NCBI RefSeq assembly: GCF_000472445.1 | Contig: NZ_AXAJ01000005.1 | Coordinates: forward strand, 186,626-250,625 | Origin: Burkholderia sp. WSM2230 | GTDB taxonomy: Bacteria; Pseudomonadota; Gammaproteobacteria; Burkholderiales; Burkholderiaceae | Reading direction: 5' to 3' | DNA length: 64,000 nt | In this document: piece after piece, positions 33,393 through 40,954 of the stretch | How positions within the stretch are numbered: the first letter of the stretch is position 1 | Layout: every line of letters begins with the position of its first letter | Position numbers and translations under genes: made by a program | The notes under the pieces: model-generated | The model's input: only the letters and a program-made list of their open reading frames with translations | What the model was told of the DNA's origin: nothing | Databases searched by the model: none

Positions 33393-34130
33393 TCAGCGCG
33401 CGTCTTCAAACTCCGCCCTCTGTCGCGCGATCAGATCGGCGAGCTTGTGAACCTGCCGGCCTTCCGCATCAAAATTCGTATCATCGAGCCACAAAGGATA
33501 GCTTGCACGCAGCGCCGGCCATTCACTGTCGATAATCGAAAACCACGCCGTATCGCGATTACGCTGACGATAAACAATCGCCTGCCGGAACACGCCTTCG
33601 AACGTGAAGCCATAACGCAGCGCCGCCGCGCGCGACGGTTCGTTCAGCGAATCGCATTTCCATTCGAAGCGCCGGTAGCCGAGCTCATCGAACACATATT
33701 GCATCAGCAGGAACATCGCCTCGGTCGCGATGCGTGTGCGTTTCAGACGCGGCGAATAGACCACGTGCCCCACTTCGATCACGCCGTTGGCGGCGTCGAT
33801 GCGCATCAGCGCAAATGTGCCGACCGCCTTTCCGCTCGCGCTGTCGATCACCGCGTAGTGCAGCGGATCAGCCGATGCAGCGAGGCGCCCAAGATGCTCG
33901 CGATAGGCGTCGGCGGTCTCGAACGGGCCGACGCCCAGATACGTCCAGTCGCGGCCATCCTCCGCCGAGTCGTACGCGTCGAATAGGTCCGCCGCGTGCG
34001 CTTCCACGTTGACCGGCTCGATGCGGCAGTAGCGGCCCGCAAGCTGCGCGCGTCCGGGCGGCTTCGCGCCGTTCCAGTCGGGCAGCGGCACGCCGATTGG
34101 CTGGCCGAAGGCGTTGCGTCGGGGTTCCAT
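33393..34130 (-). CDS. GNAT-family N-acetyltransferase (RimJ/RimL-like, 245 residues)
   Basis: ATG 34130 with GAGGAG upstream defines the start; the open frame continuing to 35792 is antisense to the MocR gene and is not coding. Sequence typical of the larger RimL-like proteins: GQPIGVPLPDWNGAKPP, IEVGHVVYSPRLKRTRIATEAM with the R-T-R-I-A-T acetyl-CoA loop, and FEWKCDSLNEPSRAAALRYGF for motif B. Divergent from the MocR-type regulator, which likely controls it. Confidence 0.9.
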   Translation of the reverse strand: MEPRRNAFGQPIGVPLPDWNGAKPPGRAQLAGRYCRIEPVNVEAHAADLFDAYDSAEDGRDWTYLGVGPFETADAYREHLGRLAASADPLHYAVIDSASGKAVGTFALMRIDAANGVIEVGHVVYSPRLKRTRIATEAMFLLMQYVFDELGYRRFEWKCDSLNEPSRAAALRYGFTFEGVFRQAIVYRQRNRDTAWFSIIDSEWPALRASYPLWLDDTNFDAEGRQVHKLADLIARQRAEFEDAR

Positions 34131-34148
34131 GTCTCTACTCCTCGCGTC

Positions 34149-34218
34149 GTGGTCATTGTTAGTGGTCAGGATCTGAAGAACGATACGGCAATCGTGGTAT
34201 GTTAAAAAGATCCACCAC
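34149..34218. promoter_or_regulatory. Candidate MocR operator in the divergent spacer
   Basis: GTGGTCA is repeated at 34149-34155 and 34162-34168. A third GTGGTA occurs at 34194 and pairs with ACCAC at 34214-34218 (15-base gap). MocR/GabR-type regulators bind direct repeats with an inverted half-site, often of ATACCA type; TGGTAT at 34195-34200 is its complement. It lies between the GNAT and MocR starts. Confidence 0.4.
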
Positions 34219-34244
34219 AACGAAATCCGATAGGTCCAGCCGTC

Positions 34245-35765
34245 ATGATCGAGATCATAGGCCCGCTTGTTCATACGGCCGCGAACCGTGGCAAGGCGAA
34301 GCGCGCCAGCGCCGACGCCCATGACGGCGCGCAGAAACCCGCGCCGTTGCAAAAGCAGTTGATCGAGCGCCTGCAGCAGGCCATTCTCGGCGGCCGCTTG
34401 CCGGCGGGATCCCTGCTGCCGTCGTCGCGATTGCTGTCGGCGGAAATGGGCGTGTCGCGCAACACCGTGGTGATCGCGTATGAGCACCTTGCGGCGGTCG
34501 GCTATGTGGTCGCGGACAAGAAGGGCACGCGCGTAAGCCCGCTGTCGAGTCGGGCGGCGCGCGGCGAGCCGCCCGCCCAACCCGCCGCGCCCGAAGTGGC
34601 GTACGCGGCCCGCGTCGGGCAGTTCACGGCGACGCGCACGCACGTCGATAACGCGCTGCCGCTTACGCCGGGCACGCCCGCGCTCGACCGCTTTCCGCTC
34701 GCCGCGTGGCGGCGCGCACTCGAACGCGCGATGGAGCGCTCGCTGCCGCTCGCGCTCGGCTACGGCACGCCGGCCGGCGAACCGGCGTTGCGCGACGCGA
34801 TTGCCGCGCATCTGCGGATGGCGCGCGGCGTGCGCTGCGAAGGCTCGCAGGTGGTAATCACCGAGGGCGCGCAGGAGGCGCTCAACCTGTGCGTGCGGCT
34901 TTTCACCAATCCCGGCGATGTCGCGTGGATCGAGGACCCCGGCTATCGCGGCGCAAAAGCGGCCTTCAGGCAGGGCGATCTGACCATCCAGCCGATGCCC
35001 GTCGACGCCGAGGGCATCAGCGTGCCGCCGGGCGCGTGGGCCGCGCATCCGCCGAAGCTCGTCTACACGTCGCCCGCGCATCAGTATCCGACCGGCGCGG
35101 TGCTTTCGGTGGCGCGGCGGCTCGAGCTGATCGCCGAGGCGCGCCGCGCCGGCGCGTGGCTGATCGAAGACGATTATGACGGCGAATTCCGCTACTCCGG
35201 CGAGCCGATTGCGAGCATGCAGGGCCTCGTGGACGACGCGCCGGTTCTCTACGTCGGCTCCTTCAGCAAGACGATGTTTCCGGCGCTGCGCATCGGCTTC
35301 GTGGTGCTGCCGCGCGCCATCGCCGCGCATGCCGAAGTGGCGCTGTACGAGATGCTGCGCGGCGGGCATCGGCTGGAACAACTCGCGCTCGCGCATTTCA
35401 TGGAAAACGGCGAATTCGGGCGGCACCTCGGGCGCATGCGGCGGCTTTATCGCGAGCGGCAGCAGGCATTGCGCGAAGCGCTTACCGCAGACTTCGCCGC
35501 GTCCGAGATTCTGGGCGGCGATTGCGGAATGCACCTGACGCTGCGCCTGGCCGCGCACATCGACGATCAGACGCTGACCGAGCGCGCGTTCGACAAAGGC
35601 CTCGGTCCGCGCGCGCTGTCGAGCTTCGCGCTCGCGCCGCGCGCCGGGACGAACGGCCTCGTGATCGGCTATGGCAACACCGCTGCCGAGCAACTCGCCC
35701 CGGCTGTCGGAGTGCTCGCCGAACTGGCTGCCGGCATGGAAAAACCGCGTCGGCGTCGCGCGTAA
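34245..35765 (+). CDS. MocR-type regulator (GntR HTH fused to aminotransferase fold)
   Basis: 506 residues. GntR winged HTH at about 35-105 (PLQKQLIERLQQAILGGRLPAG, LPSSRLLSAEMGVSRNTV) joined to a fold type I PLP aminotransferase-like domain: YTSPAHQYPTGAVLS, EDDYDGEFRY and the PLP Lys in SFSKTMFPALRIGF. Members (PdxR, GabR, TauR) sense PLP adducts and activate transport or amine metabolism genes. The divergent GNAT is the only adjacent target. Confidence 0.92.
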   Translation: MIEIIGPLVHTAANRGKAKRASADAHDGAQKPAPLQKQLIERLQQAILGGRLPAGSLLPSSRLLSAEMGVSRNTVVIAYEHLAAVGYVVADKKGTRVSPLSSRAARGEPPAQPAAPEVAYAARVGQFTATRTHVDNALPLTPGTPALDRFPLAAWRRALERAMERSLPLALGYGTPAGEPALRDAIAAHLRMARGVRCEGSQVVITEGAQEALNLCVRLFTNPGDVAWIEDPGYRGAKAAFRQGDLTIQPMPVDAEGISVPPGAWAAHPPKLVYTSPAHQYPTGAVLSVARRLELIAEARRAGAWLIEDDYDGEFRYSGEPIASMQGLVDDAPVLYVGSFSKTMFPALRIGFVVLPRAIAAHAEVALYEMLRGGHRLEQLALAHFMENGEFGRHLGRMRRLYRERQQALREALTADFAASEILGGDCGMHLTLRLAAHIDDQTLTERAFDKGLGPRALSSFALAPRAGTNGLVIGYGNTAAEQLAPAVGVLAELAAGMEKPRRRRA

Positions 35766-35963
35766 GTTTTTGCGTTTGTCCGCGCGGGGCATGTCGCGCT
35801 ATCGTGTCGTTTATGCGCGGCGACCGAACACGCCATGTCGACGGATTGCCCGCATCATGTTCCGCGCGCTGCCTGGTGCGCGTTGCCGGATGGCTGCGCA
35901 GTCCGGGCATGAAGCATCCCTTTGGTGTGGTTTTCTATGACGATTTATCCGAGTGGAGATGAC

Positions 35964-36359
35964 ATGAAGGAAATCGAACCGACCCCGTGGTTTGAACTGG
36001 CCGCTCACTCGCCCGCGCGCGACGGCTGGTACGAGGTGCAACTGACAAGCGGGGACACGGCCTTTGCGAAATACGGCGATGGCGAGTGGACCGAGAAGCC
36101 GGACGACGCGTTCACGCACTGGCGCGGGCTGTCCGCCGACCCATCGCAAGCGGGCGAGGGCAAGGCGCAAGACGAAGTGAAAGTGGACGGCGACGGCGCG
36201 GAAGCCCCAACTGAGGCGAAAGCCGCCGACGAACCTGTCGATGCCGAAGCCACCGCGGCGAACGGCGTACGCGCCGCATGGAACGCGTTCTTCCCCGGCC
36301 TCGGGGACGAGCAGCATAAACCGGTGGACGCCGTTCCCAACGGAAAAGCGCCGCATTGA
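35964..36359 (+). CDS. Hypothetical acidic protein, 131 residues
   Basis: ATG 35964 preceded by GTGGAG. A short N-terminal beta-rich module (TPWFELAAHSPARDGWYEVQ, AFAKYGDGEWTEKPDDAFTHWRGLS) resembles the small domains of Burkholderia proteins of unknown function. A disordered Ala/Glu/Asp stretch and a C-terminal amphipathic piece (RAAWNAFFPGLGD) follow. No signal peptide or catalytic motif. I do not recognise a characterised family. Confidence 0.65.
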   Translation: MKEIEPTPWFELAAHSPARDGWYEVQLTSGDTAFAKYGDGEWTEKPDDAFTHWRGLSADPSQAGEGKAQDEVKVDGDGAEAPTEAKAADEPVDAEATAANGVRAAWNAFFPGLGDEQHKPVDAVPNGKAPH

Positions 36360-36427
36360 CGCATGAAGGGCGGCGGCGTTTTGCCGGCCGCCCTCACAAC
36401 ACCAGACCTTCGGGCAAAAAATCAAGC

Positions 36428-37027
36428 ATGCAGGTTTCCCGCGAACCCGTGGCATTGCCGCGCGCCACGCAGTTACTCAATCATGGGCCGGTGACGATCA
36501 TTACCAGCGCGCACGGCGGGCGGTCGAACGTGATGGCGGCTTCATGGGCTATGCCGCTCGACTTCAATCCGCCGAAGGTGGTTGTGGTGGTCGACAGCCG
36601 CACGCTGACGCGGCAATTGATCGAAGCGAGCGGCGTGTTCGGCCTGCAACTACCGAGCCGCAAGTTCGCCGCGCAGACACTGGCCGTGGGCACGAATGCG
36701 GGGCTGGAAATCGACAAGTTCTCGGCCTTCGAACTGGAAACTTTCGCCGCCGAAAAAATCGACGTGCCTATGCTGGCCGGCTGTATCACGTGGATGGAAT
36801 GCAAGGTGATTCCGGATGACAGCCAGCGGCACGATCTCATTATCGGCGAGGTGGTGGCCGCGTACGCGGATAGCCGCGTGTACTCGAACAACCGCTGGCA
36901 TTTCGGCGACGACCCTGACCTTCGCACCTGCCATTACGTGGCGGGCGGGACGTTCTTTGCGACGGGCGAAGCGTTCGAGGTGTCGCCTGCGGCGAATGCC
37001 TTGAGCGCTTCGCCGGCGAGCCGGTAG
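36428..37027 (+). CDS. Flavin reductase-like FMN-binding protein
   Basis: 199 residues from ATG 36428. Flavin-reductase-like split-barrel of the DIM6/NTAB flavoprotein group: PVTIITSAHGGRSNVMAASWAMPLDFNPPKVVVV near the N-terminus carries the FMN-contact S-N-V-M-A-A-S-W, followed by ASGVFGLQLPS. Probably an FMN-dependent NAD(P)H oxidoreductase. The last 94 bases overlap the 3' end of the convergent GNAT gene. Confidence 0.85.
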   Translation: MQVSREPVALPRATQLLNHGPVTIITSAHGGRSNVMAASWAMPLDFNPPKVVVVVDSRTLTRQLIEASGVFGLQLPSRKFAAQTLAVGTNAGLEIDKFSAFELETFAAEKIDVPMLAGCITWMECKVIPDDSQRHDLIIGEVVAAYADSRVYSNNRWHFGDDPDLRTCHYVAGGTFFATGEAFEVSPAANALSASPASR

Positions 37028-37461
37028 CGAACCCATTCGCTTTGCGCGCTCGCGCCGATGGATTCATAGAAACCGATGGCGGGCGCATTCCAGTCGAGCA
37101 CGCTCCATTCGAAGCGGCCGCAGCCGGTCTCGCACGCGATGGCCGCGAGGTGGCGCAGCATCTGTTTGCCCGCGCCGCTGCCGCGCGCTTTGGGCGACAC
37201 GTACAGGTCTTCCAGATACAGGCCTTTTTTGCCGAGCCACGTGGAGTAAGAAAAGAAGTAGACGCAAAAGCCGATGGGCTCGCCGTTCATTTCGCAGATG
37301 AGCGCCGTTGCCGTGGATGCAGCGGAGAAAAGGCTCGCTTCGATGTCTGCGACGGTGGCGACCACTTCGTGCTCGGCCTTCTCGTACACCGCGAGTTCGG
37401 TGATGAAGTGGAGGATGAGCGGGGCGTCGGCGGCGGTGGCGGGGCGGAGGTGGGTGGTCAA
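36934..37461 (-). CDS. GNAT-family N-acetyltransferase (diamine/thialysine type)
   Basis: 175 residues. Similar to spermidine/spermine-type SSAT2-like GNATs: ATAADAPLILHFITELAVYEKAEHEV at the start, GLYLEDLYVSPKARGSGAGKQML with the R-G-x-G-x-G acetyl-CoA loop, and RFEWSVLDWNAPAIGFYESIGA for motif B. Acetylates polyamines or related amines. Its 3' end runs 94 bases into the convergent flavin reductase gene; the last ~20 residues (AAGDTSNASPVAKNVPPAT) look like non-conserved read-through after the normal family end. Confidence 0.9.
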   Translation of the reverse strand: MTTHLRPATAADAPLILHFITELAVYEKAEHEVVATVADIEASLFSAASTATALICEMNGEPIGFCVYFFSYSTWLGKKGLYLEDLYVSPKARGSGAGKQMLRHLAAIACETGCGRFEWSVLDWNAPAIGFYESIGASAQSEWVRYRLAGEALKAFAAGDTSNASPVAKNVPPAT

Positions 37462-37891
37462 GGCTGGTTGGGTCGGTTGGTTGGGCGTTGGGGGGCGGGA
37501 GTCGGTCGGGGTTTTGTGTGCAGCCGGTGGCGCGGTTTCGGCTGAGTGACGTTCCTAAGCATAGCAGGGACGCGAGTGGGGTTCATTCGAGCGTGATTGG
37601 TGGAGATTGGTCGCAGGGCGCGGTGCGGGTTTCGGGTTGCTAGCAAGATGGCGATTCGCCATGTGGTTCGGCGTCTGGCCAATCGTTGTCGTTCGCGCCC
37701 CTCAAAGACCGTCATTCCAGTGGCCGCTTTGCTTCGCACCTGTTGGATTCCGGGCTTGACATGGTGTGGTCGTGATTCAGCAAAACTCCGCCCGGAAGGA
37801 CAGACGTGCAAGTCTGACTGACGTAGTCTATGATTGCGACGCGACCGGTAAAAAGAGAGTCGCCCTTTGCATCTCGAATGGAACAACGAAT
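37462..37891. other. 430-bp spacer at the left edge of a low-G+C islet
   Basis: No gene recognised. G-rich low-complexity DNA near 37462-37545 (GTTGGGCGTTGGGGGGCGGG) gives way to lower-G+C DNA from about 37700. A consensus-like TTGACA occurs at 37756-37761, without a convincing -10 at 17 bases. The open frame continuing upstream of the ATPase start reaches 37766, but that segment has no family-like sequence. Confidence 0.4.
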
Positions 37892-39298
37892 ATGAGAACA
37901 AATGTCTACATGCATAATTATCGGGGATTTTCCGATGCCTGGATTCCGCTGCGCAAAGTGAATTTTTTGGTCGGGGAAAACAGCACGGGGAAGAGTTCGT
38001 TTCTAGATCTCGTGAACGTCTTTTACGAGTTTCAGTTTTGGATGTTAATACCGGCTTTTCGTGTCTCCAATGGAGCGCAAAAGCATTTCTTGGACTTAGT
38101 CAGTGCCGCATCGAGCGATAAAGAATCGTTCACGATCGGCGCAGTAGATATTGGTGACAGAACGGGCGACGCTGTCGACGGACTGTTAGTTACATACGTG
38201 AATCGTGACGGGCGTCCCGTGCCGAGCCGAGTTTCTGTTCTCGATGGCGACAAATTGCGGACGCTTGTCGGTGGCCTATCGTCGGACTCAAAGAATGAAA
38301 AAATCGAGTCTCGCGTCGTTGAACACCGATGGGAAGATGGGATCACCGCATCTATTTTCCTGTCGCGATGCGCTGAAAGACACCATGACCAAACTGATTT
38401 TACCGAGTTTACGCTCGCCGAAGACCGGCGCCGAATGCCGTTTTTTATGAAATTCGGTGATTTTTTTCAAGAAGGCGAAAACATCGGCAACTCCGTGTCC
38501 GTTCCGAGTATATTCGCCAAAAACTTTGTGGAATTGGCCCCGATTCGGTCGAAGCCGCGCCGCACGTACGATGCACCACAAACCGAATTTAGCCCGGAAG
38601 GCGACCATATCCCGTATACGCTCAAAAAGAACTTATCACACTCGAACGCGAAACATAAGGCAGAATTCAAGGAGTTTTTGAAGCAAGTCGGTGAAAGCAG
38701 CGGTCTGTTTGACAATGTGACCGTCAATGAGTTCGGCACGGGACAACTCGCGCCATTCGAAGTGAAAGTGAATTTCGGCGACGTGGCGCTAGGTTTACCG
38801 AGCGTTGGCTATGGAGTATCTCAGGCGCTTCCGGTTTTGGTAGAAGCTTTCGTGCGACCACATGAATTTGCATTTGCCATACAGCAGCCGGAGGTCCATC
38901 TTCATCCTCGTGCGCAGGCCGCGTTCGGTGACGTCGTCGCTAATCTGGCGAAAGACGAAGATAAGATTTTCTTCGTTGAGACGCACAGCGACTTCACTAT
39001 TGATCGATTCCGCATAAACCTCAGGAATCGATTTGAAGCTATCGCGAACTCACCACAAGACACAGCGGTTAACCTTCCAGCGGACGGCGGTACGGCAGAT
39101 AGTCTCGGTGAAAAGCTTTCGCTTTCTAGCTCGAACGAGGATATGGATGACGGATTCGCCCAGATAGTCTTCTTCGAGCGGGTGCAGAACGGCAATCACG
39201 CCGTCGCGATCCCCATTCTGAAAGATGGCCGGGTAAGCGATGACCAGCCCGAAAGTTACAGAGACTTTTTCCTGCATGAAAGTCTTTCTCTTCTGTGA
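37892..39298 (+). CDS. AAA ATPase (ABC/OLD-like, DUF3696-type)
   Basis: 468 residues from ATG 37892. Walker A at 28-36 (GENSTGKSS) after a typical MHNYRGFSD first strand; an ABC-signature-like YGVSQALPVLVEAF; Walker B region QQPEVHLHP near 330-338 with catalytic Glu; and H-loop VETHSDF near 362. The C-terminal part (IVFFERVQNGNHAVAIPILKDG ... SYRDFFLHE) matches chromosomal ATPases of the COG4938/DUF3696 sort. Such ATPases act as sensors in two-gene defence systems (Septu, PARIS, OLD-type). The next gene, 8 bases on, encodes a PIN-like nuclease. G+C near half, far below the host, indicates transfer. Confidence 0.88.
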   Translation: MRTNVYMHNYRGFSDAWIPLRKVNFLVGENSTGKSSFLDLVNVFYEFQFWMLIPAFRVSNGAQKHFLDLVSAASSDKESFTIGAVDIGDRTGDAVDGLLVTYVNRDGRPVPSRVSVLDGDKLRTLVGGLSSDSKNEKIESRVVEHRWEDGITASIFLSRCAERHHDQTDFTEFTLAEDRRRMPFFMKFGDFFQEGENIGNSVSVPSIFAKNFVELAPIRSKPRRTYDAPQTEFSPEGDHIPYTLKKNLSHSNAKHKAEFKEFLKQVGESSGLFDNVTVNEFGTGQLAPFEVKVNFGDVALGLPSVGYGVSQALPVLVEAFVRPHEFAFAIQQPEVHLHPRAQAAFGDVVANLAKDEDKIFFVETHSDFTIDRFRINLRNRFEAIANSPQDTAVNLPADGGTADSLGEKLSLSSSNEDMDDGFAQIVFFERVQNGNHAVAIPILKDGRVSDDQPESYRDFFLHESLSLL

Positions 39299-39306
39299 GG
39301 TGGAAG

Positions 39307-39774
39307 ATGTGCATCGTAATTGACCCACCGGCCTTGATTCCCATGTTCAAAAATGGTGACATTGAACATCGAAAATTCTTGCCAGTTTGGAAGTGGATCG
39401 TCGATGGCCCGGGAAAAATAATTATTGGCGGCAAGCAGTATAAGAAGGAACTTTTAGATGTCGTTAGCGTTATTCAGTTTGTCAAAGAACTGGAGCGCAG
39501 AGGAAAGGTTATCAAAAAAAATGACGCCGATGTCGATCGAGACGTTGAGCGAATTAAGAAGATCGAGCCATGCAAGGATTTTGACGATCCTCATCTTGTA
39601 GCTTTAGTCAACCTAAGTGGATGTAAATTGATCTGTATCCGAGACCCGCGTGCACATCGCTTTCTGAGAAATCAGAAATTTTATGAAAATGCCAAACTTC
39701 GACCGCGCTTGTACACGCGGGCGAAAAACTCCCACTTACTGTGCAAGGATAATATTGCGCCGTGTTGCAAATAG
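39307..39774 (+). CDS. PIN-like nuclease partner of the AAA ATPase
   Basis: 155 residues from ATG 39307 with GAGGTGG upstream, eight bases after the ATPase stop, so co-translated. PIN-like pattern: CIVIDPPAL with D6; helix YKKELLDVV with E48; FDDPHLVALVNLSGCKLICIRD with D93/D94 and D113; then a conserved tail (RLYTRAKNSHLL). Together these give the three to four acidic residues of a metal-dependent RNase. The usual D-x-N of strand 1 is D-P-P here, which is unusual. Presumably the effector of the pair, with the ATPase as gatekeeper; target unknown. Confidence 0.8.
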   Translation: MCIVIDPPALIPMFKNGDIEHRKFLPVWKWIVDGPGKIIIGGKQYKKELLDVVSVIQFVKELERRGKVIKKNDADVDRDVERIKKIEPCKDFDDPHLVALVNLSGCKLICIRDPRAHRFLRNQKFYENAKLRPRLYTRAKNSHLLCKDNIAPCCK

Positions 39775-40126
39775 GGCGTGGTGGCCCGACGGAGATCGGC
39801 CGATATGAATGGCTGAATAGTAGCCTGAGCGCGCATTGCTGGACGTTTGAGGCCGTGAGAGATCATTCATCCTCGACGGGTAACTCTGCTCATAAGGCGG
39901 CGCAGGCGTCTAAAGTTCCCGACCGACAACTAATATGACTAACAAACCGAATGATCCTCGCGTAACGCGTCGTTGCCCGCAGCGGCAATTAAGAGACGCC
40001 CAACAATGTGCCCATTGACAAACTCGCTTCTCATGCTTGGGAGGCGGCCTTCCATCCGTCCTATGCCCTTCGGCCAAATCAAAAAACACAAGCCGAGACA
40101 CTTGCAGCACTCTCAATCCCCTCCCT
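39775..40126. other. Non-coding spacer inside the islet
   Basis: About 350 bp without a convincing gene on either strand; short open frames have poor codon use. Mixed G+C, no IS ends or tRNA recognised. The right end leads into a promoter-like TATAAT and the structured element at 40139-40303. Confidence 0.4.
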
Positions 40127-40132
40127 TATAAT
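40102..40132 (+). promoter_or_regulatory. Candidate promoter for the C4-like RNA
   Basis: Perfect -10 TATAAT at 40127-40132; the best -35-like word is TTGCAG at 40102-40107 with a 19-base spacer, longer than ideal. Transcription would begin near 40139, just ahead of the structured element. Confidence 0.4.
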
Positions 40133-40138
40133 CATCGA

Positions 40139-40310
40139 GTCGTCGGGAGACACCCGCGACCAGGTTTGACAGCCTGACGTTCCAACCGCACACCCGCTCA
40201 TGCGGGTCGTGCGTCTATCTCTGCACGTCTATATATCAATGGGCGGGCGGTGGTGAGGGAGCCGCAAGGCTCGCCGGATTGTTGGAACGCCGGTCTGTCA
40301 ACCACATCAC
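40139..40310 (+). ncRNA. Structured RNA element resembling C4/P4-type phage antisense RNA
   Basis: Long-range inverted arms: GGTTTGACAGCCTGACGTTC at 40163 onward and its near complement GTTGGAACGCCGGTCTGTCA at 40281-40300. Between them lie a hairpin CGCAC-x-CCCGC-TCAT-GCGGG-x-CGTGCG (40188-40213) and a tetraloop hairpin GAGCC-GCAA-GGCTC (40259-40272) in a GGTGAGGGAGCCGCAAGGCT context. Closed arms around two internal hairpins are the plan of the C4 antisense RNAs of P1/P4-like phages, which silence a downstream gene. A promoter-like TATAAT lies at 40127. Identification is by remembered pattern, not by covariance search. Confidence 0.45.
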
Positions 40311-40377
40311 ATGCCCGCTCACCCTTCCCAAAAAAAGCGTGCCCGGGCGACCCACCAAACCACAGGCAGATCGCACC

Positions 40378-40845
40378 ATGACCAAGTCAACCAAGCCCGA
40401 AGCAACGCCCTCACGGCCGCCCGTCGACGCCCTTCAATACGAAAAGCTCGCCCTCTCCGCGTTCGACCTCTGCGACCGGAGTCTGACCCAACTCGACACA
40501 CTGATCACACTCGCGTCGTCGATATGTAGGAATCCTGCCATTACACGCGACGAGCGGCAGCGTCGTCAGAAGCTGCTCGAATTGCTGGTCGACACAGCCG
40601 AGCAATATCAGCAGGAACTAGAATGCGACCGCGAGCTATTCCAGGTCATCGCTTTAGATGCAAAGGGCGTCCCGCATAGCCGCATCACCGCGCGTCACGC
40701 GGCGAACCTGCTGGCCCAGGCATCGCAGAAAGGCGGCGCGTCGCAGGCAATGGCAAACGGCAAACGCCGCAAAAGTCCGTCCGCGAAAAACGCCGCGGCA
40801 TTGACAGTGGACCTCGCATCGCGCCCGCTCGTCGCGCGACACTGA
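40378..40845 (+). CDS. Hypothetical helical protein downstream of C4-like RNA
   Basis: 155 residues from ATG 40378; the frame is open upstream through the RNA element, so a longer product is formally possible but would read through structured RNA. Predicted all-alpha: ALQYEKLALSAFDLCDRSLTQLDTLITLASS, then RDERQRRQKLLELLVDTAEQYQQELE, with a basic low-complexity C-terminus (NGKRRKSPSAKNAAALT). Resembles small accessory-region proteins in Burkholderia. The position after a C4-like RNA suggests a phage or mobile-element origin. Function unknown. Confidence 0.6.
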   Translation: MTKSTKPEATPSRPPVDALQYEKLALSAFDLCDRSLTQLDTLITLASSICRNPAITRDERQRRQKLLELLVDTAEQYQQELECDRELFQVIALDAKGVPHSRITARHAANLLAQASQKGGASQAMANGKRRKSPSAKNAAALTVDLASRPLVARH

Positions 40846-40894
40846 GCCAAACACCGAGCCGAACACCCACCTCAGCACCGAGCCACAAAGACAA

Positions 40895-40920
40895 AGGCGG
40901 GCAGCAAAAAGCGCCCGCCT
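40895..40920 (-). terminator. Hairpin terminator for the AraC gene
   Basis: AGGCGGGC / GCCCGCCT eight-base perfect stem with a 10-base loop. On the minus strand it is followed by TTTGTCTTTG, 35 bases beyond the AraC stop at 40955. A moderately T-rich tail makes it a plausible terminator for the minus strand. Confidence 0.55.
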
Positions 40921-40954
40921 CAGCCTGACCCGCCCGCCCACGACTGAACCAGAA

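Noticed and set aside
34131..35792. Long open frame on the minus strand continuing the GNAT gene to about 799 codons
   Set aside because: It is antisense to the clearly real MocR gene; the translated part is Arg/Ala/Leu-rich and lacks family features. The GNAT has its own start and ribosome site at 34130.
36366..36396. Terminator after the 35964 gene
   Set aside because: GGGCGGC / GCCGCCC forms a stable hairpin but has no T run, and it sits just upstream of the flavin reductase start, so its role is unclear.
37766..37891. Upstream 42-codon extension of the AAA ATPase
   Set aside because: The family begins at the strand leading into MHNYRGF; the extension is unlike any ATPase N-terminus and covers the likely promoter.
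39775..40377. tRNA gene or attachment site next to the ATPase/PIN pair
   Set aside because: GTTCCAA near 40180 recalls a T-loop, but no acceptor or anticodon stems fit; the bases belong to the long inverted arms of the C4-like element.
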